64,000 nucleotides of DNA from Mercurialis annua (GCF_937616625.2 NC_065577.1:22023501-22087500), one strand, 5' to 3'; positions 10,324-22,727 are shown, numbered from the stretch's first letter. Translations and numbers: made by a program. Notes: a model not told the origin generated them from the letters alone.

Positions 10324-12385
10324 ACCTAACCATGCTTAGGTAATCGGAACGACGCGTTAGAGAGACTTGTGACGCGACATACTAATCTAGCGTCACTTTT
10401 TACGCACACTTTGCGTAATATTACCTAACCATGCTTAGGTAATCGGAATGACACGTTAGAGAGACTTGTGACGCGACATAAGAATGGTAATCGAACAACG
10501 TTAAAGAGACTTGAGACGCGCCATACTAATCTAGCGTCACATTTTACGCACACTTTGTGTAATATAATTTAACAATTCTTAGGTAATCGGAACGACGCGT
10601 TTAAGAGACTTAAGACGCGACATACTAATCTAGCGTCACTTTTCACGCAAACTTTGCGTAATATAACCTAAGCATGCTTAAGTAATCGAAAAAACGTGTT
10701 AAAGAGAATTGGGACGCGACAAACTAATCTACCATCATGTTTTACGCACACTTTGCGTAAAATAACCTAACCATGCTTAGGTAATCGGAACGACGCGTTA
10801 AATAGACTTCATACGCGACATACTAATCTATTGCCACTTTTCACGCACACTTTTTGTAATATACCCGAAACATGCTTAGGTAATCGAAAAGACGCGTTAA
10901 AGAGACTTGAGACGCGACATACTAATCTATGGTTACTTTTCACGCACATTTTGCGTACTATAACTTAACCGTGCTTAGATAATTTGAACGACGCGTTAGA
11001 GGTTGTGACGCGACATAAGCATGGTAATCAAAACAACGCGTTAAAGAGACTTTAGACGCGACATACTAATCTAGCATCACTTTTCACGCAAACTTTGCAT
11101 AATATAACCTAACACCACTTAGGTAATCGGAACGACGCATTAAAGAGCCTTGAGACGCAACATACTAATCTAGCGTCACTTTTCACGCACACCTTGCATA
11201 ATATAAGACTTGAGACGCGACATACCAATCTATTGTCATTTTTCACGCACACTTTGCGTAATATAACATAACCATGCTTAGGTAATTGGAACAATGCGTT
11301 AAAAAGACTTGTGACTTGACATAAACATGGTAATCGAAACGACGCATTAAAGAGACTTGAGACACGCAATTTTAATCTAGCGTTACTATTTTTACGCACA
11401 TTTTCCGTAATATAACATAATCATTCTTAGGAAATCGGAACGACGCGTTAGAGAGACTTAAGACGCGACATCTAGTGTCATTTTTTATGCACACTTTGCG
11501 TAATACAACCTAACCATGCTTAGGAAATCGGAACGACGCATTAGAGGGACTTGTGACGCGACATACTAATCTAACGTCACTTTTCACGCACACTTTGCGT
11601 AATATAACCTAACCATGCTTAGGTAATCGGAACAACGCGTTAAAGGGAATTATGACGCGAGATAAGCATGGTAATCGAAACGACGCGTTAAAGAGACTTG
11701 AGACGAAACATATTATTCTAGCGTCACTTTTTACGCACACTTTGCGTAATATAACCTAACCTTGCTTAGGTAATCGGAACGACGCATTAAAGAGATTTGA
11801 GATGCGACATACTAATCTAACGTCACTTGTTACACACACTTTGCATAATATAACTTAATCATGCTTAGGTAATCGGAACGATGTATTAAAGAGACTTGAG
11901 ACGCGACATACTAATCTAGCGTCACTTTTCACGCCAACTTTGCATAATGTAACCTAACCATGCTTAGGTAATCGGAACGAAGCATTAAAGAGCCTTGAGA
12001 CGCGACATACTAGCGTGACGTTTTACCCACACTTTGCGTAATATAACCTAACCATGCTTAGGTAATCGGAACGACACGTTAAAGAGACTTGAAACTGGAC
12101 ATACTAATCTAGCGTCACTTTTCACGCACACTTTGCGTAATATAACCTAACCATGCTTAGGCAATCGGAACGACGCGTTAAAGAGACTTGAGACGCGACA
12201 TACTAATCAATTGATCCTTTTCACGCACACTTTGTGTATTATAACCTAACCATTCTTAGGTAATCGCAACGACGCGTTAAACAGACTTTTGATGCGAAAT
12301 AAACATGGTAATCAAAACGACGCGTTACAGAGACTTGAGACGTGACATACTAGTCTAGCGTCACTTTTCACGCAGACTTTGCGTA
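10324..12385 (-). repeat. 99/147-bp satellite in inverted orientation
   Basis: About 2.06 kb of the same satellite reads in reverse (acctaaccatgcttaggtaa, aacgacgcgttaaagagac, gcgtcacttttcacgcac). Both basic and compound units occur. It is the only inverted stretch in the window. It is bordered on the left by the 60-bp repeat and on the right by unique sequence, so both orientation switches coincide with foreign DNA. Confidence 0.95.
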
Positions 12386-12695
12386 TTTAGAGATACGAAT
12401 AAACCTTAACAGATACATGTATGACTAGCCAGGATCACAGCCTCACCATGGGCATTTTATCAACCGGCATATGTCCTCTTAGTATTTGTTAAGATTTATT
12501 CCATTACCATTTTTATGACACAAGGTTTTGATTCACAGGATCCTCAGGAGATGCAAGTGAAGAGCATACCCTTATGCCTTTTCTGGCTGAATATGAAGAG
12601 AAACAAACATATATAACTATCCTTTACTTATAGAAAATTGGAGAAGAGAGTTGTTTAGAAACAAGGCATTTTTATTGAAGCGTAAAATATTACAA
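12386..12695. other. 310-bp unique sequence at the orientation switch
   Basis: Non-satellite DNA between the inverted and the forward arrays, of ordinary composition (for example gactagccaggatcacagcc). No open frame of useful length and no known family was recognised. It contains an imperfect inverted repeat (12397-12416 and 12482-12501). It could be a remnant of a transposon or of the DNA that originally flanked the array. Confidence 0.7.
12397..12501. repeat. Imperfect 20-bp inverted repeat with 65-bp spacer
   Basis: The left arm gaataaaccttaacagatac (12397-12416) and the right arm gtatttgttaagatttattc (12482-12501) pair at 18 of 20 positions. This may be the terminal inverted repeats of a very small element, or part of one. 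No clear target duplication was found. Confidence 0.55.
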
Positions 12696-15600
12696 AGTAT
12701 GTCGCATCTCAAGTCTCTTTAACGCGTCGTTCCGATTACCTAAGCATGGTTAGGTTATATTACGCAAAGTTTGCGTGAAAAGTGACGCTAGATTATTATG
12801 TCGCCTCTCAAGTCTCTTTAACACGTCGTTCCGATTACCTAAGCATGGTTAGGTTATATTACGCAAACTGTGCATTAAAAGTGACGCTAGATTAGTATGG
12901 CGAGTCTCGAGTCTCTTTAGCACGTCGTTTCGATTACCATGCTTATGTCGCGTCACAATTCTCTTTATTGCTTTGTTCTGATTACCTAAGCATGGTTAGA
13001 TTATAGTACGCAAAGCGTGCGTGAAAAGGATTGCTAGATTAGTATGTCGCATCTAAAGTCTCTTTAACGCGTCGTTCCGATTGTCTAAGCATGGTTAGGT
13101 TATATTATGCAAAGTGTGCGTGAAAAGTGACACTAGATTAATATGTCACGTCTAACGTCTCTTAAGGCATCGTTCTGATTACCTAATCGTGGTTAGGTTA
13201 TATCACACAAATTGTGCGTAAAAGGTGACGCTAGATTAGTATGGCGTGTCTCGAGTCACTTTAACAGGTCGTTTCGATTACCATGCTTATGTCGAGTCAG
13301 AATTCTTCTAACGCGTCGTTCCGATTACCTAAAGCATTGTTAAGTTATATTACGCAAAGTGTGCGTGAAAAATGACAATAGATTAGTATGTCACGTCTCA
13401 AGGCTATTTAACGCGTCGTTCCGACGACCTAAGCATGATTATATTATAATATGCAAAGTGTGCGTAAAAAGTGACGCTAGATTAATAGGTCGCATCTCGA
13501 GTCTCTTTAAGCCGTCGTTCCGATTATCTAAGCATGGCTAGGTTATATTATGCAAAGTGTGTGTAAAAAGTGACTCTAGATTAGTATGTTTTGTCTCAAG
13601 TCTCTTTAACACGTCGTTCTGATTACCTAAGCATTGTATGGTTATATTACGTAAAGTATGCGTGAAAAGTGACGGTAGATTAGTACGGCGCGTCTCAAGT
13701 ATCTTTAACTTGCCGTTCTGATTTCCTAAGCATGGTTAGGCTATATTACGCAAAGTGTACGTGAAAAAGTGACACTAGATTAGTATATTGCGTCTCAAGT
13801 CTCTTTAACGCGTCGTTCTGATTTCCTAAGCATGGTTATGTTATATTACGCAAAGTGTGCGTAAAAAGTGACGCTAGATTAAAATTGCGCGTCTCAAGTC
13901 TCTTTAACGCGTTGTTTCGATTACCATGCTTATGTCGCGTCACATGTCTCTCTAACGCATCGTTCCGATTACCTAAGCGTGGTTAGGTTATATTATGAAA
14001 AGTGTCCTTGAAAAGTGACGCTAGATTAGTATGTCGCGTCTCAAGACTCTTTAACGCGTCGTTCGATTACCTAAGATGGGTTACGTTATATTACGCAAGG
14101 AGTGCGTGAAAAGTGACGCTAGATTAGTATGTCGCGTCTCAAGTCTCTTTAACGCGTCGTTCCGATTACTTAAGAATGGTTAGGTTTACGCAAAGTGTGA
14201 GAGAAAAGTAACGCTAGATTAGTATGCCACTTCTCAAGTCTCTTTAGCGCGTCGTTCCGATTACCTAAGCATGGTTATGTTATGCTAGATTAGTATGTCG
14301 TGTCTCAAGGCTCATTAATGCGTTGTTCTCATTTACCTAAGCATGCTTAGGTGATATTATGCAAAGTTGGCGTGAAAAGTGACGTTAGATTAATATGGTG
14401 CGTCTCAAGTCGCTTTAACGCGTTGTTTCGATGACCAAGCTTATGTCGTGTCAAAAGTCTCTCTAACATGTCGTTCCGATTACCGAAGCATGGTTTGGTT
14501 ATATTATGCAAAAGTGTGCGTAAAGAATGACAATAGATTAGTATGTCGCGTCTCAAATCCATTTAACGCATCGTTCTAATTACTTAAGAATGGTTAGGTT
14601 ATGTTACGCAAAGTGTGTGTGAAAAATCACAATAGATTAGTTAGTCGCGTCTTAAGTGACGCTCGATTAGTATGTCGTGTATGATTAGTATGTCGCGTCT
14701 CAAGTCTCTTTAACGCATCGTTTCGATTACCAAAGCATGGTTAGGTTATAGTACACAAAGAGTGCATGAAAAGGATCAATAGATTAGTACGTCGCGTGTC
14801 AAGCCTCTTTCATGCGTCATTCCGATTACCTATGCATGGTTTGGTTATAATATGCAAAGTGTGCGTGAAAAGTGATGCTATATTGGTATGTTCAGTCTTA
14901 AATTTCTTTAACTGCGTCGTTTCGATTACCTAAGCATGGTTAGGTTATATTACTCAAAGTGTGCGTAAAAAGTGACGCTAGATTAGGATGTTTCGTCTCA
15001 AATCTCTTTAACGCGTCGTTTTGATTACCATGCTTATCTCGCAGCACAAGTCTCTAACGCGTCGTTCCGATTACCAAAGCATGGTTAAGTTATATTACGC
15101 AAAGTGTGCGTGAAAGTGACGTTAGATTTGTATGTCGCGCGTCACAAGACTCTCTAACGCGACGTTCAGATTTCCTAAGCAGGGATTACTTATATTACGC
15201 AAAGTGTGCGTGAAAACTGACGCTAGATTAGTATGCCGCCTCTCAAGTCTCTCTAACTCGTCGTTCCAATTTCCTAAGCATGGTTAGGTTATATTACGTA
15301 AAGTCTGCGTAAAAAGTGACGACGCATCGTTTCGATTACCATGCTTATATCGCGTCACAATTCTATCTAACGCGTCATTCTGATTACCTAAGCATGGTTA
15401 GGTTGTATTACGAAAAGTGTGCATGAAAAATGACAATTGATTAGAATGTCGCGTCTTAAGTCTATTTAACGCGTTGTTCCGATTACTTAAGCATAGTTAG
15501 GTTTTATTAGGCAAAGTGTGCATGAAAAGTGATGCTAGATTTGTATGTCGCGTCTCAGGTGTCTTTAGCGTGTCGTTTCGATTACGTAAGCTTGGTTAGG

Positions 15601-16364
15601 TTATATTACGCGAGGTGAGCGTGAAAAGTGACGCTAGACTATGTCGCGTCTTAAGGCTCTTTAACGCGTAGTCCCGATTACCTAAGCATGGTTTGGTTAA
15701 ATTTTGCAAAGTTTGCGTGAAATGTAACGCTAGATTAGTATGTGGCATCTAAAGTCTCTTTAACGCGCCGTTTCGATTACCATGCCGCGTCACAAGTCTC
15801 TCTAATGCGTGTTCCGATTACCTAAGCATGGTTAGGTTATATTACGCAAAGTGTGCGTGAAAAGTGACGCTAGATTAGTATGTCGCATCTCAAGTCTCTT
15901 TAACGTGTCGTTCCGATTACCTAAGCATGATTAGGTTATATTACGTATAGTCTGCATGAAAAGTGACAGTAGATTAGTATCGCCGGTCTCAAGTCTCTTT
16001 AACGTGTCGTTCTGATTACGTAAGCATGGTTAGGTTATATTACGCAAAGTGTGCGTGAAAAGTAACAATAGATTAGTATTTCTCGTCTCAAGTCTCTTTA
16101 ACGCTTTGTTCCGATTACCTAAGCATGTTTTGGGTATATTACGCAAAGTGTGCGTGAAAAGTGACGCTAAATTAGTATGTCACGTCTCAACCCTCTTTAA
16201 CGCGTGTTCTGAATACCTAAGCCTAGTTAGGTTATATTACGCATAGTGTGAGTGAATAGTGTGATACTAGATTAGTATATTCATCTCAAGTCTCTTTAAG
16301 GCGTCGTTCCGATTACCTAAGAATGGTTTGGGCAAAGTGTGTGTGAAAAGTGACACTAGATTAG
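12696..16364 (+). repeat. 99/147-bp satellite, block C-type, first copy
   Basis: Forward satellite. 12790-14350 matches 24228-25980 monomer by monomer (shared private variants such as ctctttattgctttgttctg and cgtctcgagtctcttt). From about 14450 it also matches 18640 onward, 26100 onward and 49400 onward. The marker unit tttcctaagcagggattact occurs here near 15170 and in each paralogue. An exact unit boundary measured at 13771, 13870 and 14017 gives periods of 99 and 147 bp. Confidence 0.95.
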
Positions 16365-16684
16365 CAAAGCCATGTACGTACGAGCGAGTTTATAGCTCTG
16401 TTATCAACCACATGAATGGGGCTGATATGTGGGAAACATACCCAAACCCCTTCAATATCATACTTCCACCCTCACCAGTACAACAAAAGAAGAGAGGGAG
16501 AAAGGAAAAGGTAAGGCGACTGCAGGCTGCCGAGAAAGCAAGCAAAGCACAAGCACAAGCACAAGCACAAGCGAAGAGGGTCAAGTTATCACGCAAGGTT
16601 CGTCAGCAAGTTAAGTGTAGCAAATGTGGACAGTTTGGCCAGAATAACAAGCTTCGGGTGGAGGTGAACAACAACCATCTGTAA
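16328..16684 (+). pseudogene. 118-codon open frame fusing satellite to a MULE transposase tail
   Basis: The frame starts in satellite (MGKVCVKSDTRLA) and continues without a stop into the MULE tail at 16365. It then reads NHMNGADMWETYPNPF, a proline-rich PPSPVQQKKRGRK stretch, an AQAQAQAQ run from a CAAGCA microsatellite, and KCSKCGQFGQN. The last part is a zinc knuckle cut short by a ~25-bp deletion that shifts the frame to a stop. Full MuDR-type transposases are several hundred residues, so only the extreme C-terminus is present. There is no promoter signal; translation is not expected, but it is the only copy whose 5' part is open. Confidence 0.4.
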
Positions 16685-17010
16685 ATGAAGGTTAAGGACC
16701 AATGGCAGAAAGTGAAGTACAGATTCCCGACGTAAGTAACTTTCTCAAATTTTGGTTGCTTGTGTAAGTTCAATCTCCCTTCTAAATGTGTTTTTGTTGT
16801 AGGCTACTAGTCAAGTGCCGCATGCGTTGGTGTCTGGCCGAGGAATTGGGTGCCACGTCGACAAAAAACGAAAAAAAACGGCGATTTTTTGTCTTAGGGT
16901 GTTTTGTGAGCGCCGCCACAAAGATCAGGGGGTTTAGCGCCCGTTTTTAGACATCAGGGGGCTTAGTGCCCGTAAACCTAAAGTTGAGGGGCCATGGGTG
17001 ATTATTAGCC
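16365..17010 (+). mobile_element. MULE (MuDR-type) transposase 3' tail, copy 1
   Basis: This is the 3' end of a Mutator-like element: the last transposase segment (NGADMW motif, proline- and lysine-rich linker, CCHC-like zinc knuckle), a 71-bp intron, a short last exon (ATSQVPHALVSGRG, then a KKRKKRR basic run), and a terminal sequence ending gggtgattattagcc. The right edge looks like a transposon end, since its reverse complement starts ggctaataatcaccc. It is followed by agattagta, while the left edge is preceded by agattag. The pattern fits an element that lost its whole 5' part. Copy 1 lacks about 25 bp in the zinc knuckle but keeps 26 bp that copies 2-4 have lost. Confidence 0.85.
16732..16802 (+). 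other. Retained 71-bp intron in MULE tail copy 1
   Basis: Donor gtaagtaac follows the codons IPD, and acceptor ttgttgtag precedes ATSQ; the frame is kept across the splice. The same 71-bp interval occurs in the other copies (22470-22540, 29430-29500, 52625-52695). The donor GT is intact only in copies 1 and 3; it is AT in copy 2 and TT in copy 4. Presence of the intron shows DNA-level origin rather than retrocopying. Confidence 0.7.
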
Positions 17011-20000
17011 AGATTAGTATGTTGCGTCTCAAGTCACTTTAACGCGTGTTCAAATTAACTAAGCATTGTTAGGTTATATTACGCAAAGTGTGCATGAAAA
17101 GTGACGCTAGATTAGTATGTCGCGTCTCAAGTCTCTTTAACGTGTCGTTCTGATTATAAGCATGTTTAGGTTATATTACGCAAAGTGTGCTTGGAAAGTG
17201 ACGTTAGATTAGTATCTCGTGTCTCAAGTCTATTAACGCGTCGTTCCGATTACCTAAGCTTGGTTAGGTTACATTACACAAAGTGTGCGTAAAAAGTGAC
17301 GTTAAATTAGTATGACTCTTTAACGTGTCGTACCGATTACCTAAGAATGGTTAGAATATATTACGCAAAGAGTGCATGATTAGTGACGTTAGATTAGTAT
17401 GTCACATCTCAAGTCTCATTAACGCGTCGTTCCAATTATCTAAGCATGGTTAGGGTATTTTACGCAAAGTGTGCGTGAAAAGTGATGCTAGATTAGTATG
17501 TCGTCTCTTAAGTCTCTTTAATGCGTCGTTCCGATTACCTATGCATGGTTAGGTTATGTTACGCAAAGTGTGCGTGAAAAGTGAAAATAGATTAGTATGT
17601 CGCGTCTCAGGTCTCTTAGCGTGTCGTTCCGATTACCCAAGCATGGTTAGGTTAAATTACACAAAGAGTGCATGAATAGTGACACTAGATTTTTGTATGT
17701 CGCGTCTCAAGTCTCTGCAACGCGTCGTTCCAATTCCATAAACTTGGTTAGGTTATATTATGCAAAGTGTGCGTAAAAAGTGATGCTAAATTAGTACGGC
17801 GCGTCTCAAGTCAGTTTAACGCGTCGTTCCGATTACCTAAGCATGGTTATGTTATATTACGCAAAGTGTGCATAAAAAGTGACGGTAGATAAGTATGGCG
17901 TGCTTCAAGTCTCTTTAACGCGTAGTCTTGATTACCATGCTTATTTCTCGTAACAAGCGTCTCTAACTCCTCGTTCTGATTACATAAGCATGGTTAGGTT
18001 ATATTTTACGTAAAGTGTGCGTGAAAAGTGACGCTAGATTAGTATGTCGTGTCTCAAGTCTCTTTAACGCGTCGTTATGATTACCTATAGTTTGGTTATT
18101 TTACGAAAAGTGTGCGTGAAAAGTGACGATGGATTAGTATGTCGCGTCTCAAGTCTTTTTGACGTGTGTTCCGATTACCTAAGTATGGTTATGTTATTTT
18201 ACGCAAGATGTGCGTGAAAAGTGACCCTAGATTAGTATGTCGCGTCGTTCCGATTGCCTAAGCATGATTAGGTTATATTACGCAAAGTGTGTGTGAAAAG
18301 TGACACTAGATTAGTCTCAGGTATCTTTAACACATCGTTCTGATTACCTATGCACGGTTAGATTATATAACGAAAACTGTGCGTGAAAAGTGACGCTAGA
18401 TTTGTATGTCGTGTCACAAGTCTCACTAGCGCGCCGTTCCGATTACCCAAGCATGGTTAGGTTATATTACGCAAAGTGTGTGTGAAAAGTGACACTAGAT
18501 TAAGTATGTCTCATAAGTCTGTCTAACGAGTCATTCCGACTACCTAGCATGGTTAGCTATATTACGCAAAGTGTGCGTGAAAAGTTACGCTAGATTAGTA
18601 TGTCGCGTCACAGGTCTCTCTAACGCGTCCTTCCGATTACCTAAGCATGGTTTGGTTATATTATGCAAAAGTGTGCGTAAAGAATGACAATAGGTTAGTA
18701 TGTCGCGTCTCAAATCCATTTAACGCGTCGTTCTAATTACTTAAGAATTGTTAGGTTATATTACGCAAAGTGTGCGTGAAAAATCACCATAGATTAGTTA
18801 GTCGAGTCTTAAGTCTATCTAACGCGTCGTTCCGATTACATAAGCATGGTAAGGTTATATTATGCAAAGTGTGCGTGAAAAGTGACGCTCGATTAGTATG
18901 TCGCGTCTCAAGTCTCTTTAACGCGTCGTTTTGATTACCAAAGCATGGTTAGGTTATAGTACACAAAGAGTGCGTAAAAAGGATCAATAGATTAGCATGT
19001 CGCGTGTCAAGTCTCTTTCACTCGTCATTCCGATTACCTAAGCATAGTTAGGTTTTATTATGCAAAGTGTGCATGAAAAGTGATGTTATATTGGTATGTC
19101 CAGTCTTAAGTTTCTTTAACTGCGACGTTTCGGTACCTAAGCATGGTTAGGTTATATTACGCAAAGTGTGCGTAAAAAGTGACGCTAGATTAATATGTTT
19201 CGTCTCAAATCTCTTTAACGCGTCGTTTTGATTACCATGCTTATATCGCAGCACAAGTCTCTTTAACGTGTCGTTCCGATTACCAAAGCATGGTTAGATT
19301 ATATTACGCAAAGTGTGCGTGAAAGTGACGTTAGATTAGTATGTCGCGCGTCTCAAGACTCTCTAATGCGACGTTCCGATTTCCTAAGCAGGGATTACTT
19401 ATATTACGCAAAGTGTGCGTGAAAACTGACGCTAGATTAGTATGTCGCCTCTCAAGTCTCTCTGACGCGTCGTTCCAATTTCCTAAGCATGGTTTGGTTA
19501 TATTACGTAAAGTGTGCGTAAAAAGTGACGCTAGATTAATATGGCTCATCTGAAGTCTCAATAACGCATCGTTTCGATTACCATCGCGTCACAATTCTAT
19601 CTAACGCGTCGTTCTGATTGCCTAAGCATGGTTAGGTTGTATTACGCAAAGTGTGCATGAAAAATAACAATTGATTAAAATGTCGCGTCTTAAGTCTATC
19701 TAACGCGTTGTTCCGATTGCTTAAGCATGGTTAGGTTTTATTAGGCAAAGTGTGCATGAAAAGTGATGCTAGATTAGTATGGCGCGTCTCAGGTGTCTTT
19801 AACGCGTCGTTCCGATTACATAAGCATGGTTACGTTATATTACGCAAGGTGAGCGTAAAAAGTGACGCTAGACTATGTCGCGTCTTAAGGCTCTTTAACG
19901 CGTAGTCCTGATTACCAAAGCATTGTTTGGTTAAATTTTGCAAAGTTTATGTGAAATGTGACGCTAGATTAGTATGTCGCATCTCAAGTCTCTTTAACGC

Positions 20001-22113
20001 GCCGTTTCGATTACCGTGCCGCGTCACAAGTCTCTCTAACACGTTGTTCTGATTACCTAAGCAAGGTAAGGTTATAGTACGCAAAGTGTGCGTGATAAGT
20101 AACAATAGATTAGTATGTCGCGTCTCAAGTCTCTTTAACGCGTCTTTCCGATTGCCTAAGTATGGTTAGGTTATTACGCAAAGTGTGCGTGAAAATTGAC
20201 GCTAGATTTGTATGTCGCGACTCAAATCTCATTAATGCATCGTTCCCATTACCTAAGCATGGTTAGGTTATATTACGCAAAGTTTGAGTAAAAAGTGACG
20301 CTAGATTAGTATGTCGCGTCTCAAGTCTCTTTAACGTGTCGGTCCGATTACCTAAGCATGGTTAGGTTATATTACGCAAAGTGTGTGTAAATAATGACGC
20401 TAGATTAGTATGGTGTGTTTCAAGTCCCTTTAACGTGTCGTGTTGATTACCATGCTTATGTCGCGTCAAAAGTCTCTCACGCGTCGTTCCTATTACCTAA
20501 GCATGGTTAGGTTATATTACGAGAAGTGTGCGTGAAAAGTGACGCTAGATCAGTATGTCAAGTCTCTCTAACGCGTCGTTCCTGCAACCTAAGCATGGTT
20601 AGGTTACGCAAAGTGTGGATGAAAAGTGACGCTAGAATAGTATGTCGCGTCTCAAGTCTCTTTAACGCGTCATTTCAATTACCAGTCTTATGTCGCGTAA
20701 CAAGCGTCTCTAATGCATCATTCTGATTACCTAAGCATGGTTCGGTTATATTATGCAAAGTGTGCATGGAAAGTTGTGTTTGATTAGTATGTCGCATCTC
20801 AAGTGTCTTTAACGTGTCGTTCCGATTACCTAAGCTTGGCTAGGTTGTATTACGCAAAGTGTGCGTTAAAAGTGACGTTAAATTAGTATGGCGTGTCTCA
20901 AGTCATTTTAAGGCATCGTTCCGATTACCTAATTATGGTTAGGTTATATTAAGAAAAGTGTGCGTAAAACATGACGCTAGATAAGTGTGGCGCGTTATAA
21001 GTCTCTTTAACGCGATGTTTCGATTGCCATGCTTATGTCGCGTAACAAGCGTCTTTAACATGTCGTTCTGATTACCTAAGCATGGTTAGGTTATATACGC
21101 AAAGTGTGCGTGAAAAGTCACAATAGATTTTTATGTCGCGTCTCAAGTCTATTTACCGCGTTCTTCCGATTACCTAAGCATGGTTAGGGTATTTTACGGA
21201 AAATGTGCGTGAAAAGCGACTCTAAATTAGTATGTCACGACTCAAGTCTCTTTAACGCGTGTTCCGATTACCTAAGCATGGTTAGGTTATATTACGCAAA
21301 GTGGGCGTGAAAAGTGACGCTAGATTAGTATGTCGCGTCACAAGTCTCTCTAATGTGTCGTCCCGACTACCTAGGCATGGTTAGGTTATACTGCGCAAAG
21401 TGTGCGTGAAAAGTGACTCTAAATTAGTATGTCACGACTCAAGTCTCTTTAACGCGTGTTCCGATTACCTAAGCATGGTTAGGTTATATTACGCAAAGTG
21501 GGCGTGAAAAGTGACGCTAGATTAGTATGTCGCGTCACAAGTCTCTCTAATGTGTCGTCCCGACTACCTAGGCATGGTTAGGTTATACTGCGCAAAGTGT
21601 GCGTGAAAAGTGACTCTAAATTAGTATGTCACGACTCAAGTCTCTTTAACGCGTGTTCCGATTACCTAAGCATGGTTAGGTTAACGCAAAGTGGGCGTGA
21701 AAAGTGACGCTAGATTAGTATATTGCATCTCAAGTCTTTGTAACGCGTCGTTCCGATTACCTAAGCATGATTAGGTAATATTACGCATAGTCTGCGTGAA
21801 AAGTGACGGTAGATTAGTATCGCCCGTCTCAAGTCTCTTTAACGCATCGTTCTAATTACCTAAGCATGGTTAGGTTATATTGCGTAAAGTGTGCGTGAAA
21901 AGTAACAATAGATTAGTATGTCGCGTCTCAAGTCTCTGTAATGCGTCGTTCCGATTACCTAAGCATGATTCGGTTATATTACGCATAGTCTGCGTAAAAA
22001 GTGACGGTAGATTAGTATCACCTGTCTCAAGTCTCTTTAACGTGTGTTCCGAATACCTAAGCCTGGTTAGGTTATATTACGCATAGTGTGAGTGAAAAGT
22101 GACGCTAGATTAG
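17011..22113 (+). repeat. 99/147-bp satellite between MULE tails 1 and 2
   Basis: Forward satellite and a mosaic. 17281-18010 matches 39510-40250. About 18011-18640 matches the D family (46580-47200, 56840 onward). From about 18640 it is C-type again (matching 14486 and 26120 onward). It holds an empty retrotransposon target site at 17281-17285 and the exact duplication at 21218. No gene is present. Confidence 0.95.
21218..21720 (+). repeat. Exact tandem duplication of a 197-bp dimer
   Basis: Copies at 21218-21414 and 21415-21611 appear identical on reading. A third partial copy (21612-21720) diverges by a 5-bp gap. Each copy contains two monomers with private variants (cacgactcaag, gcgtgttccgatt, cgtcccgactacctagg). 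Neighbouring monomers differ by 10-20%, so this is the most recent local duplication in the window. Confidence 0.93.
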
Positions 22114-22727
22114 CAAAGCCACGTACGAGCGAGTTAATAGCTCTGTTATCAACCTAATGAATGGGGTTTATATGTGGGAAACAGACCCAAACCCCTTCAA
22201 TATCATACTCCCACCCTCACCAGTGCAACAAAAGAAGAGAGGGAGAAAGGCAAAGGTAAGGCGAAGCACAAGCACAGGCACAAGCGAAGAGGGCCAAGTT
22301 ATCACGCAAGGGGCGTCAGCAAGTTAAGTGTAGCGAATGTGGACAGTTTGGCCACAATATAAGGAAACATTTAAAGGAAAGAGGTCAAGCTTCGGGTGGA
22401 GGTGAACAACAACCATCTGTAAATGAAGGTGAAGGACCAATGGCAGAAAGTGAAGTACAGATTCCTGACATAAGTAACTTTCTCAAATTTCGGTTGCTTG
22501 TGTAAGTACAATCTCCCTTATAAATGTGTTTTTGTTGTAGGCTACTAGTCAAGTGCCGCATGCGCTGGTGTCTGGCCGAGGAATTGGGTGCCACGTCGAC
22601 AAAAAACGAAAAAAACGGCGATTTTTGGTCTTATGGGGTTTTGTGAGCGCCGCCACAAAGATCAGGGGGCTTAGATCCCGTTTTTAAACATCAGGGGGTT
22701 TAGCGCCCCTACGGGTGATTATTAGCC
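22114..22727 (+). mobile_element. MULE transposase 3' tail, copy 2
   Basis: Same layout and junctions as copy 1 (left agattag, right ccagattagtatg). It lacks the 26-bp segment upstream of the CACAAG microsatellite, which shifts the frame and makes a stop before the zinc knuckle. The knuckle itself is preserved in another frame as CSECGQFGHNIRKH, with H where the last C of CX2CX4HX4C normally sits. The intron donor is mutated to AT. It is non-functional. A 62-codon frame (22174-22362) is an out-of-frame by-product. Confidence 0.85.

Noticed and set aside
16390..16596. Reverse-strand 68-codon frame with a CACACACA-type cysteine/alanine run
   Set aside because: It is the antisense of the CAAGCA microsatellite in the MULE tail.
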